Shown here piece after piece: positions 7,600 through 15,042 of a stretch of 27,306 nt of DNA. The notes below the pieces were generated by a model. It ran no database searches, was not told the origin of the DNA, and saw only the letters and a list, made by a program, of their open reading frames with translations. A program made the position numbers and the translations under genes. Source of the DNA: JANPPS01 sp031428635 (GTDB lineage: Bacteria; Pseudomonadota; Alphaproteobacteria; Acetobacterales; Acetobacteraceae); assembly GCA_031428635.1 (NCBI GenBank), contig JANPPS010000309.1, positions 1 to 27,306 of the forward strand, given 5' to 3'. How positions within the stretch are numbered: the stretch's first letter is position 1; the number at the start of each line of letters is the position of its first letter.

Positions 7600-9384
7600 A
7601 TGCACGCCTATCGCACCCACACTTGCGGCGCACTACGCCCCACCGACGCCGGCGCACCGGCCCGGCTATCCGGCTGGGTGCATAGCAAACGAGATCATGG
7701 CGGCCTGCTGTTTATCGATTTGCGCGACCATTACGGCCTCACCCAATGCGTGCTGCCGGCCGGCACGCCCGCGTTCGCCACCGCCGACGCGCTGCGGCCC
7801 GAAAGCGTCATCACCGTCACCGGCCAGGTTGTGCCCCGCAGCAGCGAGACGACAAACCCGCGCCTACCGACGGGCGGTATCGAGCTGGTGGTCGAAACGC
7901 TCGACGTGCAATCCGCGGCCGACGTGTTGCCGATCCAGGTGGCGGGCGATGAGAAGTACCCGGATGAGCTGCGCCTGAAATACCGGTTCATCGACCTGCG
8001 CCGGGACAAGGTGCACCGCAACATGATGCTGCGCGCCAACGTCATCGCCAGTATCCGCCGCCGCATGATCGACCAGGGTTTTACCGAGTTTCAGACGCCG
8101 ATCCTGACAGCGTCGAGCCCCGAAGGTGCGCGCGACTTTTTGGTACCCAGCCGCAACCACCCCGGCACGTTCTACGCCCTGCCGCAGGCCCCGCAGCAGT
8201 TCAAGCAGCTGGCGATGGTGGCCGGGTTCGACCGCTATTTCCAGATCGCGCCATGCTTTCGCGATGAAGCCAGCCGTGCCGATCGCAGCCCCGGCGAGTT
8301 CTATCAACTCGATTTCGAGATGAGCTTTGTCACACAAGAGGACGTGTTCGCGACGCTCGAGCCCGTCATGGAGGGTATTTTCACCGAGTTCGGTGGACGG
8401 GACGTGACGCCGGCTCCGTTCCCGCGCATCCCGTATGAGACGGCGATGCTCGACTATGGTTCGGATAAGCCGGATTTGCGCAACCCGCTGCGGATCACGG
8501 ACGTGACGGCGCAGTTCGCCGGGTCAGGGTTCGGGCTGTTTGCGAAGATCGCGGCCGCGGGTGGCGTGGTGCGGGCCATTCCGGCACCGGGCGCGGGTGG
8601 CCGGCCACGCGGGTTTTTCGACAAGTTGAACGAATGGGCGCGGGCAGAAGGCGCGGGCGGGCTGGGCTACATTGCGTGGGACAAGGACGGCGCGCGCGGC
8701 CCGATCGCGAAGAACCTGGAGCCGGAGCGGACGGAGGCCATTCGCGCCGCGTGCGGCCTGGGTCCGGACGACGCCGTGTTCTTTGCTGCAGGGCCCCGGG
8801 ATGAGGCGCCGAAGTTCGCGGGCCGGGTCCGTACCCGCATCGGCGAGGAGCTGGGTCTGATCGAGCCCAACGTGTTCCGGTTCTGCTGGATCACCGACTT
8901 CCCGATGTATGAGATCGAGGAGGAGACGGGCAAGATCGACTTCAGCCATAATCCGTTCAGCATGCCGCAGGGCGGGTTGGAGGCGCTGAACACGCAAGAC
9001 CCGCTGACGATCAAGGCGTACCAGTACGACATCGTCTGCAACGGTATCGAACTGAGCTCGGGCGCCATCCGCAACCACCGCCCGGAAATCATGATCCGCG
9101 CGTTCGAGATCGCCGGTTACCCCGCCAGCGAGGTCGAGGCACGGTTTGGCGGCATGCTGGCCGCGTTCCGCTACGGCGCGCCGCCGCATGGGGGCTCGGC
9201 GCCCGGCATCGACCGCATGGTGATGCTGCTGGCGGACGAGCCGAACATCCGCGAGGTGATCCTTTTCCCGCTCAATCAGCAGGGCGAGGACCTGATGATG
9301 GGTGCGCCGGCGCCCGTGGACGCCAAGCGGTTGCGGGAGTTGAGCCTGAAACTGGATTTGCCGCCCAAGTTGACCCAAACCTAA
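7600..9384 (+). CDS. aspS: Aspartyl-tRNA synthetase, probably non-discriminating
   Basis: A 594-aa class II synthetase of the bacterial type that charges tRNA-Asp. ATG 7600 begins MHAYRTHTCGALR, the normal N-terminus; an earlier in-frame codon lies inside rnd and is rejected. Domains: OB-fold anticodon-binding domain (about 1-110), catalytic core with motif 2 in CFRDEASRADR, the bacterial GAD insertion in the middle, and motif 3 in HGGSAPGIDRMVMLL. In the anticodon domain the sequence is RDHGG. His in this place (His33) is the residue known from non-discriminating AspRS such as that of Pseudomonas aeruginosa, while discriminating enzymes such as E. coli have Leu. This implies Asn-tRNA made through Asp-tRNA-Asn and GatCAB, which is inference. 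Confidence 0.96.
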   Translation: MHAYRTHTCGALRPTDAGAPARLSGWVHSKRDHGGLLFIDLRDHYGLTQCVLPAGTPAFATADALRPESVITVTGQVVPRSSETTNPRLPTGGIELVVETLDVQSAADVLPIQVAGDEKYPDELRLKYRFIDLRRDKVHRNMMLRANVIASIRRRMIDQGFTEFQTPILTASSPEGARDFLVPSRNHPGTFYALPQAPQQFKQLAMVAGFDRYFQIAPCFRDEASRADRSPGEFYQLDFEMSFVTQEDVFATLEPVMEGIFTEFGGRDVTPAPFPRIPYETAMLDYGSDKPDLRNPLRITDVTAQFAGSGFGLFAKIAAAGGVVRAIPAPGAGGRPRGFFDKLNEWARAEGAGGLGYIAWDKDGARGPIAKNLEPERTEAIRAACGLGPDDAVFFAAGPRDEAPKFAGRVRTRIGEELGLIEPNVFRFCWITDFPMYEIEEETGKIDFSHNPFSMPQGGLEALNTQDPLTIKAYQYDIVCNGIELSSGAIRNHRPEIMIRAFEIAGYPASEVEARFGGMLAAFRYGAPPHGGSAPGIDRMVMLLADEPNIREVILFPLNQQGEDLMMGAPAPVDAKRLRELSLKLDLPPKLTQT

Positions 9385-9405
9385 CCGGGGCGCCGTCACC
9401 CCGGT
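9384..9405 (+). terminator. Terminator-like hairpin after aspS, no T-run
   Basis: ACCGGGG (9384-9390) and CCCCGGT (9399-9405) form a perfect 7-bp stem with an 8-base loop, starting on the last base of the aspS stop codon. No run of T follows, so it is at best a weak or Rho-assisted terminator. A second ACCCCGGT lies just downstream (9411-9418). Confidence 0.35.
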
Positions 9406-9487
9406 GCATTACCCCGGTTCGTCACACTGGTGCATCGGTGATTGCGGGCCTATGTCGGAATTGGTTGTTCGGCGGAGTTTTATTGAC

Positions 9488-10294
9488 ATGCGGCTTTCTA
9501 TGTTCTTCGTCGCCCTGACGATCGCCCCTTCTGCATGGGCGATCGAACCGTCGGCCCTGGCCGCGCACCGGGCCCAGTATGTCCTGCAAATGGACCGCTC
9601 GCGCCGCCCATCATCGGATGTGGCGGAGGCGTCGGGTACGCTGAGCTACGAGATCACGGACGCCTGCGATGCGTGGGCCAGCCGGCAGCGGCTGACGATC
9701 AACACGGTCAACCGGGACGGCCAGACGATCGAGCTGGTGTCGGACTACGTGACGCTCGAAAGCAAGGATGGGCTATCGATGCAGTTCCGGATGAAGCAGA
9801 CGACGGAAACCGCGGTGATGGAAGAAGTGGAGGGCCACGCGACGCTGGAGCGGCCGGGCGGGCCGGGCACGGTCGTATATGACGGTAAGACCCCGCACAC
9901 GGTGGCACTGCCGGATGGCACGTTGTTCCCGATGATGCACACGGCCGCTATCATCCAGGCGGGCGAGGACGGTAAGAAATACCTGGCCGTGCCCACGTTC
10001 GACGGCACCGGCGATAAGGGCGCACAGGATAGCGGCGTCGCCATCGCCGGCTGGGGCAAGTCGCCGCTCGGGCCGTTCGAGGCGCTGAACGCCTTGCCGA
10101 GCGGCCGGGTGCGGATCGCCTATTTCGACCGGGAGCGGGATGCCACGTCGGAAAAGGTGCCCGGTGCGCCGGACTATGAGGTCGGCATGCGCTACTACCA
10201 GAACGGTGTCTCGGATGATTTGGTGATGGAGTTCTCCGAATTCGTGTTGAAGGGCCGGCTGACCGAATACGCGACCGTGGCCCCGCACTGCTAA
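9488..10294 (+). CDS. eipB: DUF1849/EipB family periplasmic envelope-integrity protein
   Basis: A 268-aa exported protein. ATG 9488 is chosen because it starts a clean signal peptide, MRLSMFFVALTIAPSAWA, with cleavage expected after AWA; upstream in-frame starts would bury this. The mature protein matches DUF1849, known as EipB in Brucella, a periplasmic beta-spiral protein needed for cell-envelope integrity. EipB carries a conserved disulfide between an early Cys and the C-terminal Cys; here Cys60 (ITDACDAWASRQRL) and the final residue Cys268 (TVAPHC) are the corresponding pair. TLFPMMHT and YFDRERD are other recognisable segments. The last A of its TAA stop is the first base of the next gene, so translation is probably coupled. 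Confidence 0.87.
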   Translation: MRLSMFFVALTIAPSAWAIEPSALAAHRAQYVLQMDRSRRPSSDVAEASGTLSYEITDACDAWASRQRLTINTVNRDGQTIELVSDYVTLESKDGLSMQFRMKQTTETAVMEEVEGHATLERPGGPGTVVYDGKTPHTVALPDGTLFPMMHTAAIIQAGEDGKKYLAVPTFDGTGDKGAQDSGVAIAGWGKSPLGPFEALNALPSGRVRIAYFDRERDATSEKVPGAPDYEVGMRYYQNGVSDDLVMEFSEFVLKGRLTEYATVAPHC

Positions 10295-11169
10295 TGCGGG
10301 CCGTTGTCACCGGTGCCACGGGCGGGCTGGGGCTGGAGGTGGCGGCTGCCATGGTGCAAGCTGGGCATGAGGTGGTGCTAACCGGGCGTAACCCGGCGAA
10401 GGGTCAGGCGGCGTTGGCGCGCATCGCCGCGAGTAAGCCCGCGGGAAAGGTCAGCTTCGTGGCGCTCGACATGGCGAGCCTAGCCAGTGTGCGGGCGTTC
10501 GCGGCGCAGCAGACGGAGCCGCTCGGTTTGCTGGTGAACAATGCCGGCGTTATGGCACCCGATACACGGCAGGTAACGGCCGATGGGTTCGAGCTGCAGA
10601 TGGGTACCAACTATTTCGGCCATTACGCGCTGACGGCGCTGATGCTACCCCGGCTGATCGAGGGCCGGGCGCGGGTGGTGCAGGTCAGCAGCCTGGCGCA
10701 TCGATCGGCGACGCTGAACTTTGCCGACATGCAGGGCGCGAAACGGTACCGGCCGTGGGCGCAGTATGGGCAAAGCAAGCTGGCGATGCTGATGTTTGCG
10801 CTGGAGTTGGATCGGCGCGCGCGGGCGGCGGGCTGGCCGATCGTGAGCGTGGCGGCGCATCCGGGATGGGCGGTGACGGACATTATCGCCAACGGCCCAG
10901 GCGGCGGGTCGCCGGGATTGCGGGAGCGGGCGATGCAGGGCGCGTTCCGGCTGTTTGGGCAATCGGCGGCGGCCGGGGCGCGGCCGATTTTGCAGGCGGC
11001 ATTAGGGTATGGCGTACAGGGCGGGACGTATTGGGGTCCGGACGGGCGGGGCGAAATCCGGGGTCCGGCGGAGCCCGCGCGGATCATGCCACAGGCAGCG
11101 GACGCGGTCTCGGCAGCGCGGCTGTGGGAGCGGTCGGCGCAGCTTACAGGAGTGACGTGGCCGGGGTAG
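10294..11169 (+). CDS. Short-chain dehydrogenase/reductase, retinol-dehydrogenase-like
   Basis: A 291-aa classical SDR. TGATGGLG (6-13) is the cofactor motif, followed by LTGRNPAKG, whose Arg suggests NADPH. NNAG is at 82-85, Ser132/Ser133 in VQVSSLAHRS, and Tyr158/Lys162 in YGQSKLAM complete the catalytic set. LNFADMQG and SVAAHPGWAVTD are typical of the retinol dehydrogenase/protochlorophyllide reductase-like group. The substrate is not known; bacterial members are usually unassigned. The ATG overlaps the eipB stop by one base (TAATG), so it is translated from the same message. No terminator with a T-run follows. Confidence 0.9.
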   Translation: MRAVVTGATGGLGLEVAAAMVQAGHEVVLTGRNPAKGQAALARIAASKPAGKVSFVALDMASLASVRAFAAQQTEPLGLLVNNAGVMAPDTRQVTADGFELQMGTNYFGHYALTALMLPRLIEGRARVVQVSSLAHRSATLNFADMQGAKRYRPWAQYGQSKLAMLMFALELDRRARAAGWPIVSVAAHPGWAVTDIIANGPGGGSPGLRERAMQGAFRLFGQSAAAGARPILQAALGYGVQGGTYWGPDGRGEIRGPAEPARIMPQAADAVSAARLWERSAQLTGVTWPG

Positions 11170-11296
11170 GGGCGGGTAGCGCAGGCCGCTCTGGTTTATT
11201 CGTCTCCGACGTGGCGCCGTGGTATCTTGTCAGGTCAGTTCTGCAACAATAACGCCTAGCTCTGATGTTCGATTGACGCACTTTTTCGTTGCACTA

Positions 11297-11311
11297 AACC
11301 CGTTCCGGGTT
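11297..11311. promoter_or_regulatory. Inverted repeat upstream of the DyP peroxidase gene
   Basis: AACCCG and CGGGTT form a perfect 6-bp inverted repeat with a TTC loop in the 205-bp spacer before the peroxidase gene. TTGACG at 11273-11278 upstream could be a -35 box with a poor -10 overlapping the repeat, which would make the repeat an operator candidate. It may also be only the terminator stem of the preceding gene, though no T-run follows. Confidence 0.3.
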
Positions 11312-11374
11312 CAACACGATACGGCGGGGGAGGCCTCAGCGCTTCTCAAGCGGTGATCGTGATAGGAGCAGCGA

Positions 11375-12883
11375 ATGGCCCGAAATCTCGTCTTGGAGCC
11401 TGCGTTTCCCACCGGTGACGTCCAGGGCGACATCCTGCCAGGCCTGCCGAAGAAACACGAACACCTGATGTTCTTTCGCATAACCGACACCGGTGCATTC
11501 AAGACGTTCCTCAAGCGGCTGGAGGTCACCAGCATGAGGGAGTGCATCGCAAAGCGGGACGCGATCAAGGCCAGGAAAGACGCTGGCGACGAGACGATCA
11601 TTCCAGCACCGGGCCTGAACATCGCATTCACGTTTCATGGCCTGGTTACCCTGGGCGTTGCTGGCCTAGACGCACCGGGCTCGCTCGATGCGTTTCGCGG
11701 CGGGATGGCCGCCCGGCAGGCCACCCTGCTCGACCCGCCAGCGTCAGGCTGGGCCACGCTGAAACCCGACCAGCACCTGCATGGCGTGTTCATCCTGACC
11801 GGTGCCTCCCACGCCGAAGTCGTCAACGTGATCTCGTTACGGCTGGTGCCCGCCGCCCTTAACGGCTGGGAGAAGTTAGCCGAAGAAGTGGGTCAGGTGC
11901 GACCCGATCCGGTCAAAGGGCACGAACATTTTGGCTACGCCGACGCCGTTTCGCAGCCCGGCGTACGCGGCCTCATCGATAACGGCAGCCCGCTGACGCC
12001 AAACGTGGATCCGGTGGGGCATGAAAACCAGGGCATGCTTGGGCAAGACCTGCTTTGGCCCGGCCAATTCGTCTTTGGCTTCCCCGGCCAGGACAAGACC
12101 AAGCCCATCGAGGAGGCCGGCCAAATCAAGCAACCGCCGGTGCCGTTCATGAACCACGGTGCGTTCCTCGTATTCCGGCGGCTGGCGCAACTGGTGCCGG
12201 AGTTCAATGCCTCGGTTAAGCAAGCGTCCGCGGCGATTGCCGGTACGTCGGACAAGGCGTCCCCCGACCTACTCGGGGCGCAGATGGTTGGGCGCTGGAA
12301 AAGCGGTGCGCCGCTCATTCTTGCGCCAACCGCAGACGATCCGACGAAGGCCAACGGCACCGATCAGGTGAACAACTTCGAGTTCGGCGGGGATCCCGAG
12401 GGCTTGAGCTGTCCGTGGGGCGCGCATGTCCGCAAGGCCTATCCGCGCACCGACGTGCCGGGCAACACGGCCCCCACGCAAGCGCAATCAGATACGGCAG
12501 AACAGGAAACCCAGACGCACCGGATGATGCGGCGTGGCATCGCGTTCGGCCCGGAACTGACCGAAGACGAAGCCCTATCCGGCACCTCTGCCGGGGGCGT
12601 TAATACCCGCGGGCTTTTGTTCAAATGCTATGTCACGTCAATTCAGGACCAGTTCGAGTTTGTCCAGAAACAGTGGGTCAACGCCGCCGGGTTCTCCGAA
12701 GCGGGGGCCGGTGTGGACCCAATCATTGGTCAGTCCGCGGCCCCAACCCGTCCGTTCCGGGGTGCCGCGCCGATCACCCATGTTGCGGCGAACAAGCCAT
12801 CGATGGATTTGAAAAGCTTTGTACAGATGCAAGGCGGCGAGTACTTCTTTGCGCCGTCGATCCCGGCGATGAGGCTGCTTTGA
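11375..12883 (+). CDS. DyP-type heme peroxidase
   Basis: A 502-aa dye-decolorizing peroxidase related to the long fungal-like group, which oxidises dyes and phenolics with hydrogen peroxide. Two ferredoxin-like halves are expected. The distal motif normally written GxxDG appears as HFGYADAVSQP, with Asp190 kept but the last Gly replaced by Ala. SCPWGAHVRKAYPR supplies the probable proximal heme ligand His351, and THRMMRRGIAFG the distal Arg383. No signal peptide or Tat motif is seen, so a cytoplasmic or encapsulated location is possible; no encapsulin gene is nearby. AGGAG six bases before ATG 11375 sets the start. The gene stands alone and converges on dinB. Confidence 0.92.
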   Translation: MARNLVLEPAFPTGDVQGDILPGLPKKHEHLMFFRITDTGAFKTFLKRLEVTSMRECIAKRDAIKARKDAGDETIIPAPGLNIAFTFHGLVTLGVAGLDAPGSLDAFRGGMAARQATLLDPPASGWATLKPDQHLHGVFILTGASHAEVVNVISLRLVPAALNGWEKLAEEVGQVRPDPVKGHEHFGYADAVSQPGVRGLIDNGSPLTPNVDPVGHENQGMLGQDLLWPGQFVFGFPGQDKTKPIEEAGQIKQPPVPFMNHGAFLVFRRLAQLVPEFNASVKQASAAIAGTSDKASPDLLGAQMVGRWKSGAPLILAPTADDPTKANGTDQVNNFEFGGDPEGLSCPWGAHVRKAYPRTDVPGNTAPTQAQSDTAEQETQTHRMMRRGIAFGPELTEDEALSGTSAGGVNTRGLLFKCYVTSIQDQFEFVQKQWVNAAGFSEAGAGVDPIIGQSAAPTRPFRGAAPITHVAANKPSMDLKSFVQMQGGEYFFAPSIPAMRLL

Positions 12884-12946
12884 CCGGCGTGACATGTGTT
12901 GCGGTGCGAAAGCGGTGTGGTCGCTGCGATCGGGACGGATCGTAGC

Positions 12947-14200
12947 CTACCCCCGCGGTACCAACCCGCGCCCACGTCCGATAACCGCGTCGCCGAACCG
13001 GCCGCGCAGCGCATCCACCGCCCGTTGCGCAGCCGCACGGCGCGGGGCGTCGGGGTCGGCCAGGTCCGCACGGTCGGCGTCGGCCGGGTCGGCGAGCGGG
13101 TTGGCACCGAGCCCGATCAGCCGGAACGCGGTGCCGTCCGCCTCACGCGCCAGCAACCGGCGACCGGCGTCGAACAGCGTGTCCGGCAGGGTGGTCGGGC
13201 CCGTTAAGCGATAGGCGCGGGTGCGGCTGGCGAACCGGGCAGTCTTTAACTTCAGCACCACCCCACCGGCCGCCAATTCCTTCTCGCGCAAACGCCGAGC
13301 CAGCTTCTCCGCCATTCGCCACAGATGCCGTTCCAGGGTGGTAATGTCGGTGACGTCGGTGTCGAACGTGGTCTCGGCGCTGACGGATTTCGTGTCGTGG
13401 CCGGGGCGGACGGGCCGCTCGTCTTCCCCGCGGGCGCGGCGCACCAGGCCCGGGCCATCATCGCCCAGGGTAAGCGCCGCACGGTCGTCCAGCGCCTGCA
13501 AATGCATCAGGTGCGTGATGCCGCGGGCGTGCAGCCGGCGCTCCATTGCGGGGCCCACGCCGGGCAGCAGCCGCACGGGTTCGGACGCCAGCACCGCCGC
13601 CGCGTCGGAGCCCAGCACGGCGAAGCCGCGCGGCTTATCCCGGCCGGCCGCGATCTTGGCCAATAGACGGTTGGATGCCAGCCCGATCGAGACAGTGATG
13701 CCGACCTCCCGCTCCACGTCGCGCGCGAATGCGGCCAGGGCGGCCGCCGGGGGCATGCCGTGCAAGGCGGCGGTCCCATGGAGGTCGAGCACCGCCTCGT
13801 CGATCGAAAGCGGTTGCATAAGGGGTGTGAGGCGCTCCATCAGCGCACGGATCTGACGGGCGGCGGCGGCGTATTTGATGAAGTCGGGGCGGATCACGAC
13901 CGCGTCGGGGCAGGCCTTCAGCGCCTTGAACATCGGCCAGGCGCTGCGCACGCCCGACAGCCGTGCCACGTAGCAGGCGGCGGTGACCACGCCACGGGTG
14001 CCACCGCCAACCAGCACGGGCCGTCCCGCCAGCTCCGGCCGGTCGCGTTTTTCGACGCTGGCAAAGAACGCGTCACAGTCGACGTGGGCGATGGCCAGCG
14101 TGAACAGCTCCCTGTGCCGTACGATACGGCGCGATCCGCAGGCGCAGGTGTCAGCCGCCGGCGACGCGCCGCAGTCCCGGCAGAGGGCGGCTACGGCCAA
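12947..14200 (-). CDS. dinB: DNA polymerase IV with N-terminal Cys cluster
   Basis: A 417-aa Y-family translesion polymerase. The palm acidic residues are Asp41 in AHVDCDAFFASVE and Asp134/Glu135 in LSIDEAVLDL (Val where Phe is usual); Phe46 is the predicted steric gate. A helix-hairpin-helix region (VRLLPGVGPAMERRL) and little-finger domain follow. The N-terminal 30 residues carry CRDC and CAC (Cys7, Cys10, Cys19, Cys21), a probable zinc-binding extension known from some alphaproteobacterial DinB proteins. The only start before this region is TTG 14200, ten bases inside the ROK kinase gene, so translation is likely coupled. No strong Shine-Dalgarno is seen. I found no C-terminal beta-clamp motif with certainty. 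Confidence 0.92.
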   Translation of the reverse strand: MAVAALCRDCGASPAADTCACGSRRIVRHRELFTLAIAHVDCDAFFASVEKRDRPELAGRPVLVGGGTRGVVTAACYVARLSGVRSAWPMFKALKACPDAVVIRPDFIKYAAAARQIRALMERLTPLMQPLSIDEAVLDLHGTAALHGMPPAAALAAFARDVEREVGITVSIGLASNRLLAKIAAGRDKPRGFAVLGSDAAAVLASEPVRLLPGVGPAMERRLHARGITHLMHLQALDDRAALTLGDDGPGLVRRARGEDERPVRPGHDTKSVSAETTFDTDVTDITTLERHLWRMAEKLARRLREKELAAGGVVLKLKTARFASRTRAYRLTGPTTLPDTLFDAGRRLLAREADGTAFRLIGLGANPLADPADADRADLADPDAPRRAAAQRAVDALRGRFGDAVIGRGRGLVPRG

Positions 14201-15042
14201 AGCCAGGCAGCACCGCGCACGCCGCTGCTATCGCCGTGGGCTGGCGGCAGAATCGGCGTCACGGTCACGTCGCTGAACACGTAGCGGGACATCAGCGCCG
14301 GAACCTCGGTGTACAAGTCCTCCATGTTCGACAGGCCGCCACCGAGCACGATCACGTCCGGGTCGAGGATGTTCATGACGACCGCCAGGCCGCGGGCCAG
14401 CCGGTCGGCGTGGGTATGCAGCGCCATCGCCGCCGCCGGGTCATCGGCGGCCAACAGCGTGGGCGCGTCCCGTCCAGCGTGACGGGCCAGCCCGGGTCCG
14501 GACACATAGAGCTCAAGACAGCCCGACTGACCGCACCAGCAGGGCGGCGCCGGTAGCTCATCGCCGCGGGGCCAGGGCAGGGGGGTGTGGCCCCACTCAC
14601 CCGCTATGCGGTTGCGGCCCGGCAGGATGCGGCCGTCGACGACGATACCGCCTCCGGCACCGGTGCCTAGGATCACGCCGAACACGCAGCGTGCCCCGGC
14701 CCCGGCGCCGTCGACAGCCTCGCTCAAGGCAAAGCAGTTGGCGTCATTCTCGATCCGTACGGGCCGACCCAGTATCGCGGCCAGATCGCGGTCCATGGCG
14801 TGGCCAATCAGAGCCTGCGTGTTGGCGTTCTTGACCAACCCGGTTGCAGGGCTGATCACGCCGGGGATGCCGACCCCCACGGAACCGGGCCCGGCGGCTT
14901 CGACCAGCCCCGTGATCGTGCGCAGTATTGCGTCGTACGATTCGGCCGGCGTGGGTGCCCGCTGCCGCCAGGTGACCGTGCCATCATCGCTCAGCACCGC
15001 GACCTCGATTTTCGTGCCCCCCACATCGACGCCGATCTTCAC
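14191..15042 (-). CDS. ROK family sugar kinase (fructokinase/N-acetylglucosamine kinase type)
   Basis: A 283-aa ROK kinase that would phosphorylate a free hexose at C6 with ATP. GVDVGGTKIEVAV is the phosphate-binding loop, Asp100 in RIENDANCFALSE the catalytic base, and GTGAGGGIVVDG the second ATP motif. EWGHTPL (Glu149, His152) is the ROK substrate/zinc motif, and CWCGQSGCLE gives the three zinc cysteines (168, 170, 175). The CWCGQSGCLELYVSG form is closest to fructokinase Mak and NagK. The start is GTG 15042, overlapping the stop of the GMC gene by four bases (GTGA). Lying between a sugar-alcohol-type oxidoreductase and dinB, its substrate is not defined by context. Confidence 0.9.
   Translation of the reverse strand: MKIGVDVGGTKIEVAVLSDDGTVTWRQRAPTPAESYDAILRTITGLVEAAGPGSVGVGIPGVISPATGLVKNANTQALIGHAMDRDLAAILGRPVRIENDANCFALSEAVDGAGAGARCVFGVILGTGAGGGIVVDGRILPGRNRIAGEWGHTPLPWPRGDELPAPPCWCGQSGCLELYVSGPGLARHAGRDAPTLLAADDPAAAMALHTHADRLARGLAVVMNILDPDVIVLGGGLSNMEDLYTEVPALMSRYVFSDVTVTPILPPAHGDSSGVRGAAWLWP

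Noticed and set aside
12930..12946. Short CGATC/GATCG dyad between the DyP and dinB stops as a terminator
   Set aside because: Only five base pairs with no T-run on either strand; too weak to call.
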